From: Lysobacter enzymogenes
Lineage (GTDB): Bacteria > Pseudomonadota > Gammaproteobacteria > Xanthomonadales > Xanthomonadaceae
DNA: 64,000 nucleotides
NCBI RefSeq assembly: GCF_023617245.1
Contig: NZ_CP067396.1
Coordinates: forward strand, 1,674,001 to 1,738,000
Reading direction: 5' to 3'
The position numbers and the translations under genes were made by a program. Positions 61,350 through 64,000 of this stretch are shown here, piece after piece. The notes under the pieces were generated by a model, which worked only from the letters and a program-made list of their open reading frames with translations, did not search any database and was not told where the DNA came from. The first letter of the stretch is position 1; every line of letters begins with the position of its first letter.

Positions 61350-63836
61350 ATGACGCGTCATCGATCCGTCCGCCGTCGGTGGCGGGTACTGGCGGCGGCG
61401 CTGTGCGCCGGCCTGTTCGCCGCATCCGCTTCGGCGAGCGGCGACTTCCCGGACGATGTGCTCGGCAAGAACCAGCGCCTGGCCACGCCGGTCGACACGG
61501 TGTGGTCCGGGCATCCGGTCGGCTTCGCCCTGGTCACCACGCAGACGTTCCAGCTCGCGGCCTATTACAACGGCGTCGACCGGCGCATCACGCTCGCGGC
61601 CCGCGATCTCGATTCGGATACCTGGTCCCGCACCACGCTGAGCGACACCCGCGCGGTCGGCTGGGACAGCCACAACTATCTGGCGGTGAAGATCGATTCG
61701 GCCGGTTACGTGCACTTGTCGGGCAACATGCACTACTCCGATACGATGATCTATTACCGCTCCGCGCAGCCGATGACGGCGGCTGCGCAGATCGGCGCGG
61801 GCTTCATGCAGCGGGTTGCGAGCGTGCTGAACCCCGCGCAGGAAACCCGCTTGACCTATCCGACCTTCCTGACCGGCCCGAACGGCGAGTTCCTGTTTTC
61901 CTATCGCAACCACAGCGACGTCGGCCTCAAGGCCGGAAGCCTGTACCTGGCGCGCTACGACGCCGCGACCCGCACCTTTTCCTCGGCGACCGGAGGCCCC
62001 GCGCTGTTTTCGTGGAGCGGCGCGTACAGCGCCTATCCCGAATGCGTCGCCCACGGCGGCTACCTGCATTGCTTCTTCATGTGGCGCGGGCTGACCGACA
62101 AGGGCGACATCGGTCTGGCCGAAGACAACTATCGGCTGTCCTACATGCGCACCGCCGATCTGGCGAACTGGACCGACGCGTTCGGTCGATCCGTGGCGTT
62201 GCCGGTGACGCCCGCCACGACGCTGACGACGGTCGACGACATCCCGCGCAAGGGCGGCCTCGCCAACGGCCAGCCGGCGCTGTCGTTCGATCGCAACGGC
62301 GTGCCGATGCTCGCGTACCACAAGTACGACGCCGGCGGAAAATCGCAGATCCATGTCGCGCGTCCGGTCGCGGCGACCGGCGCCTGGCGCAGCGTGCAGC
62401 TGACCCGTTCGGTCTCGCGCTGGCAGTTCAGCGGCGGCGGCACGATCAGTAGCGAAGCCAACAAGGCCGACAACAGTTTCGCCACGGACGATCCGCTGGA
62501 CGGCGTGAGCACGGTCGACGTGCAGATCGAGACATCGAACGGTAAGGATCCGAGCAGCGGCCCGTACATCATCGACGACACGACCCTGACCCCGTTGTTT
62601 TCGCCGCCGGGCTCGATTTTGATCTACACCGCGCCCAACACCCCGTTGTGCGTCAGCGGACCGGCCACCGGCGACAGCAACGATTCGGCCAGCACCTACC
62701 AAACGCCGGAGCCGACCCCGGCCAAGATGCTGGTGCGGCGCAGCCCCATCGTCTATCCGCCGCCGGCCGAAGTGCACAACTACCCGGTCCTGTCGAGGCT
62801 CCACTACTACCTGCGTTGGGAAACGCTGCCGTCGAAAGGCGATACAGCCAGGACGACGCAAGACGGCTCGGAAATCCTGCCGCCCGCTTCGGATCTTCTG
62901 CTGTACCGGACCGCGTGCGAGTTTCCGCGGCCGACGGCGTCGGGCCGGGTCGCGCCGACGGTGAACGCCGGCAACGAGGTGCTGGGTTTCATGTTCAAAC
63001 CCTCGGCGGCGACCCTGTCCGGCAGCATGACGCGGCGGACGGACGCGGGCGCCTTCGGCGATCATCTGGTCAGTACCGCCGGCTATGCGCCGGCCAATGT
63101 CGCCAGTTGGACGTTCGACATCGCCTCGGGCCAAAAAGGCGACTACGCCCTGGGCGGCGCCGCGTTCGCGCAATCGGCCAACGACGACAGCTTCTATGTC
63201 CAGATCGACGGCGGGCCGCTGCTGGACTGGCACCTGACCGGCCGCAACGTCTGGAACTACGAACCGGTCAGCGCCGGCCCCACCCATGCCGCGACCGCGT
63301 TCGCGCTGTCCGGCGACGCGACCCACACCTTGCGCGTGTACGCGCGCGAACCGGGGGCGAAGCTCGAATACCTGTGGCTGAGCAAGGTCGGCCGGAACAA
63401 GTTGCCGCCCAGCTACGGCGCCAGCGAGATCGCCGACGGTTTCGTCGAGACGCCCGACATCCGCGCGGTGTCAGGCCACGCGGTCGGCTTGCCGCAGGGC
63501 AGTGCGGCCAACACCGGCGTGGCCAGCTACCGCCTGCCGGTTCCGGTGCGCGGCTGCTATGCGCTGCTCGGCAGGACCCAGGCGCCGAACCCGTCGGCCG
63601 ACAGCTTCTATCTGTCCTATCAGCGGCCGCAGGATTCGGCCTACGCTCCGGCGCAGACCTGGAACCTGCCCAACGGCGCGGAGTGGACCTGGCGCATCGC
63701 GCAAGGCGGCGACAACCTGCTGCTGGAACCCGGCGCGCTGGCCTTGAAGCTCGCCGGGCGGGAAAGCGGTGCGCGGCTGGACGCTTTCATGTTGATGTTC
63801 AAGCGCCCGGTCGGCGCCGGCGGCGCTTGCGATTGA
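61350..63836 (+). CDS. Secreted BNR_4-type protein, possible polysaccharide lyase or glycan-binding protein
   Basis: The 828-residue protein has a signal peptide (VLAAALCAGLFAASASASG) and GGGAGG about 8 nt before the ATG. Residues about 40-430 are BNR_4-like: GHPVGFALVT, GWDSHNYLAVKIDSAGYVHLSGNMHY and RLTYPTFLTGPNGEFLFSYRN. PL24/PL25-type ulvan lyases share this beta-propeller pattern. His residues in the SHNY and GNMH words are candidates for the active site, but substrate is unknown. The C-terminal 300 residues hold two beta-rich modules (about 560-700 and 715-828) with related WTFD / WTWR, DSFYVQIDGG / DSFYLSYQRP and LEYLWLSKV / LDAFMLMFK words, probably carbohydrate-binding. It lies alone after arsR. 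Confidence 0.72.
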   Translation: MTRHRSVRRRWRVLAAALCAGLFAASASASGDFPDDVLGKNQRLATPVDTVWSGHPVGFALVTTQTFQLAAYYNGVDRRITLAARDLDSDTWSRTTLSDTRAVGWDSHNYLAVKIDSAGYVHLSGNMHYSDTMIYYRSAQPMTAAAQIGAGFMQRVASVLNPAQETRLTYPTFLTGPNGEFLFSYRNHSDVGLKAGSLYLARYDAATRTFSSATGGPALFSWSGAYSAYPECVAHGGYLHCFFMWRGLTDKGDIGLAEDNYRLSYMRTADLANWTDAFGRSVALPVTPATTLTTVDDIPRKGGLANGQPALSFDRNGVPMLAYHKYDAGGKSQIHVARPVAATGAWRSVQLTRSVSRWQFSGGGTISSEANKADNSFATDDPLDGVSTVDVQIETSNGKDPSSGPYIIDDTTLTPLFSPPGSILIYTAPNTPLCVSGPATGDSNDSASTYQTPEPTPAKMLVRRSPIVYPPPAEVHNYPVLSRLHYYLRWETLPSKGDTARTTQDGSEILPPASDLLLYRTACEFPRPTASGRVAPTVNAGNEVLGFMFKPSAATLSGSMTRRTDAGAFGDHLVSTAGYAPANVASWTFDIASGQKGDYALGGAAFAQSANDDSFYVQIDGGPLLDWHLTGRNVWNYEPVSAGPTHAATAFALSGDATHTLRVYAREPGAKLEYLWLSKVGRNKLPPSYGASEIADGFVETPDIRAVSGHAVGLPQGSAANTGVASYRLPVPVRGCYALLGRTQAPNPSADSFYLSYQRPQDSAYAPAQTWNLPNGAEWTWRIAQGGDNLLLEPGALALKLAGRESGARLDAFMLMFKRPVGAGGACD

Positions 63837-63932
63837 GCGCCGCGACATCGCGCGGGTGAAGCAAGGCCGCGCGAGTCTCAGCGGACATGTCGCGAAGCCG
63901 CCGACGCGCCGCCGTCGTCCCGCCGCCGCGCT

Positions 63933-64000
63933 TCAGTCGCGCTCCGCCTCCGCCTGCGCATCGTGCACGACGATCAGCACCTGCGCCTGCTGCGCGCCGG
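63933..64000 (-). CDS. C-terminal end of a minus-strand gene (partial)
   Basis: A minus-strand frame enters from the window end and stops at TGA (63933-63935). The last residues, AQQAQVLIVVHDAQAEAERD, look like real protein. Nothing more can be said about its family. Confidence 0.4.
   Translation of the reverse strand, partial: GAQQAQVLIVVHDAQAEAERD

Overview
This high-GC window most resembles a Lysobacter-like member of the Xanthomonadaceae/Lysobacteraceae. The indications are a very large DUF11-repeat surface protein with an outer-membrane partner, a giant RHS/YD-repeat toxin gene, an XAC0095-like small protein, short REP-like elements, and LigD/Ku, KatE and OtsAB stress genes. No rRNA, tRNA, CRISPR array, integrase or transposase is visible. 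The taxonomic call is inference.

Layout. (1) 1-13.5 kb, plus strand: the 3' part of a giant DUF11-repeat protein, with 17 exactly phased 107-residue repeats and a C-terminus with two OmpA-like domains. It is followed at once by a 1,270-residue beta-barrel protein and a clear terminator. (2) 13.5-14.3 kb: a REP-like element, a terminator-like hairpin, a structured element resembling C4 antisense RNA, and an XAC0095-like small gene. (3) 14.6-30.4 kb, minus strand: one RHS-type polymorphic toxin locus of about 14.7 kb, interrupted by an in-frame TGA at 22113-22115. Its C-terminal tip is AT-richer, and a candidate immunity gene overlaps it by 4 nt. (4) 30.6-31.4 kb: ssb with its -10 box and terminator. 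(5) 31.5-39.4 kb, minus strand: otsB-otsA-glycosyltransferase-glycogen-debranching-type hydrolase, then two small genes and an AarF/UbiB kinase. (6) 39.5-43.3 kb, plus strand: a VOC protein with UdgX, and an SDR with a BON-domain protein, each pair behind a sigma-54-type promoter. (7) 43.5-48.6 kb, minus strand: an NtrC-type response regulator, an 89-residue protein with a histidine-kinase-like H-box, and a hybrid histidine kinase, all coupled. (8) 48.8-55.7 kb: a stress-type small protein behind a third sigma-54 promoter, an MscS channel, LigD, Ku, a pyridoxamine-oxidase-like stress protein and two small conserved proteins. (9) 56-59 kb, minus strand: an Fpg/Nei glycosylase and KatE. (10) 59.6-61.2 kb: an arsC-arsH / arsR divergent arsenic cluster. 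(11) 61.3-63.8 kb: a secreted BNR_4-type protein. The window ends in the 3' end of a minus-strand gene.

How the genes may work together. From 31 to 59 kb the window reads as a general-stress and genome-maintenance island: trehalose synthesis, osmotic channel, non-homologous end joining, uracil and oxidised-base repair, catalase, and stress-type small proteins. The local sigma-54 activator and its hybrid kinase are the natural candidates for controlling the three sigma-54 promoters, but that link is inferred. The most notable points are the in-frame stop in the RHS gene, the sigma-54 regulon with its small H-box protein, and the C4-like RNA upstream of the XAC0095-like gene.
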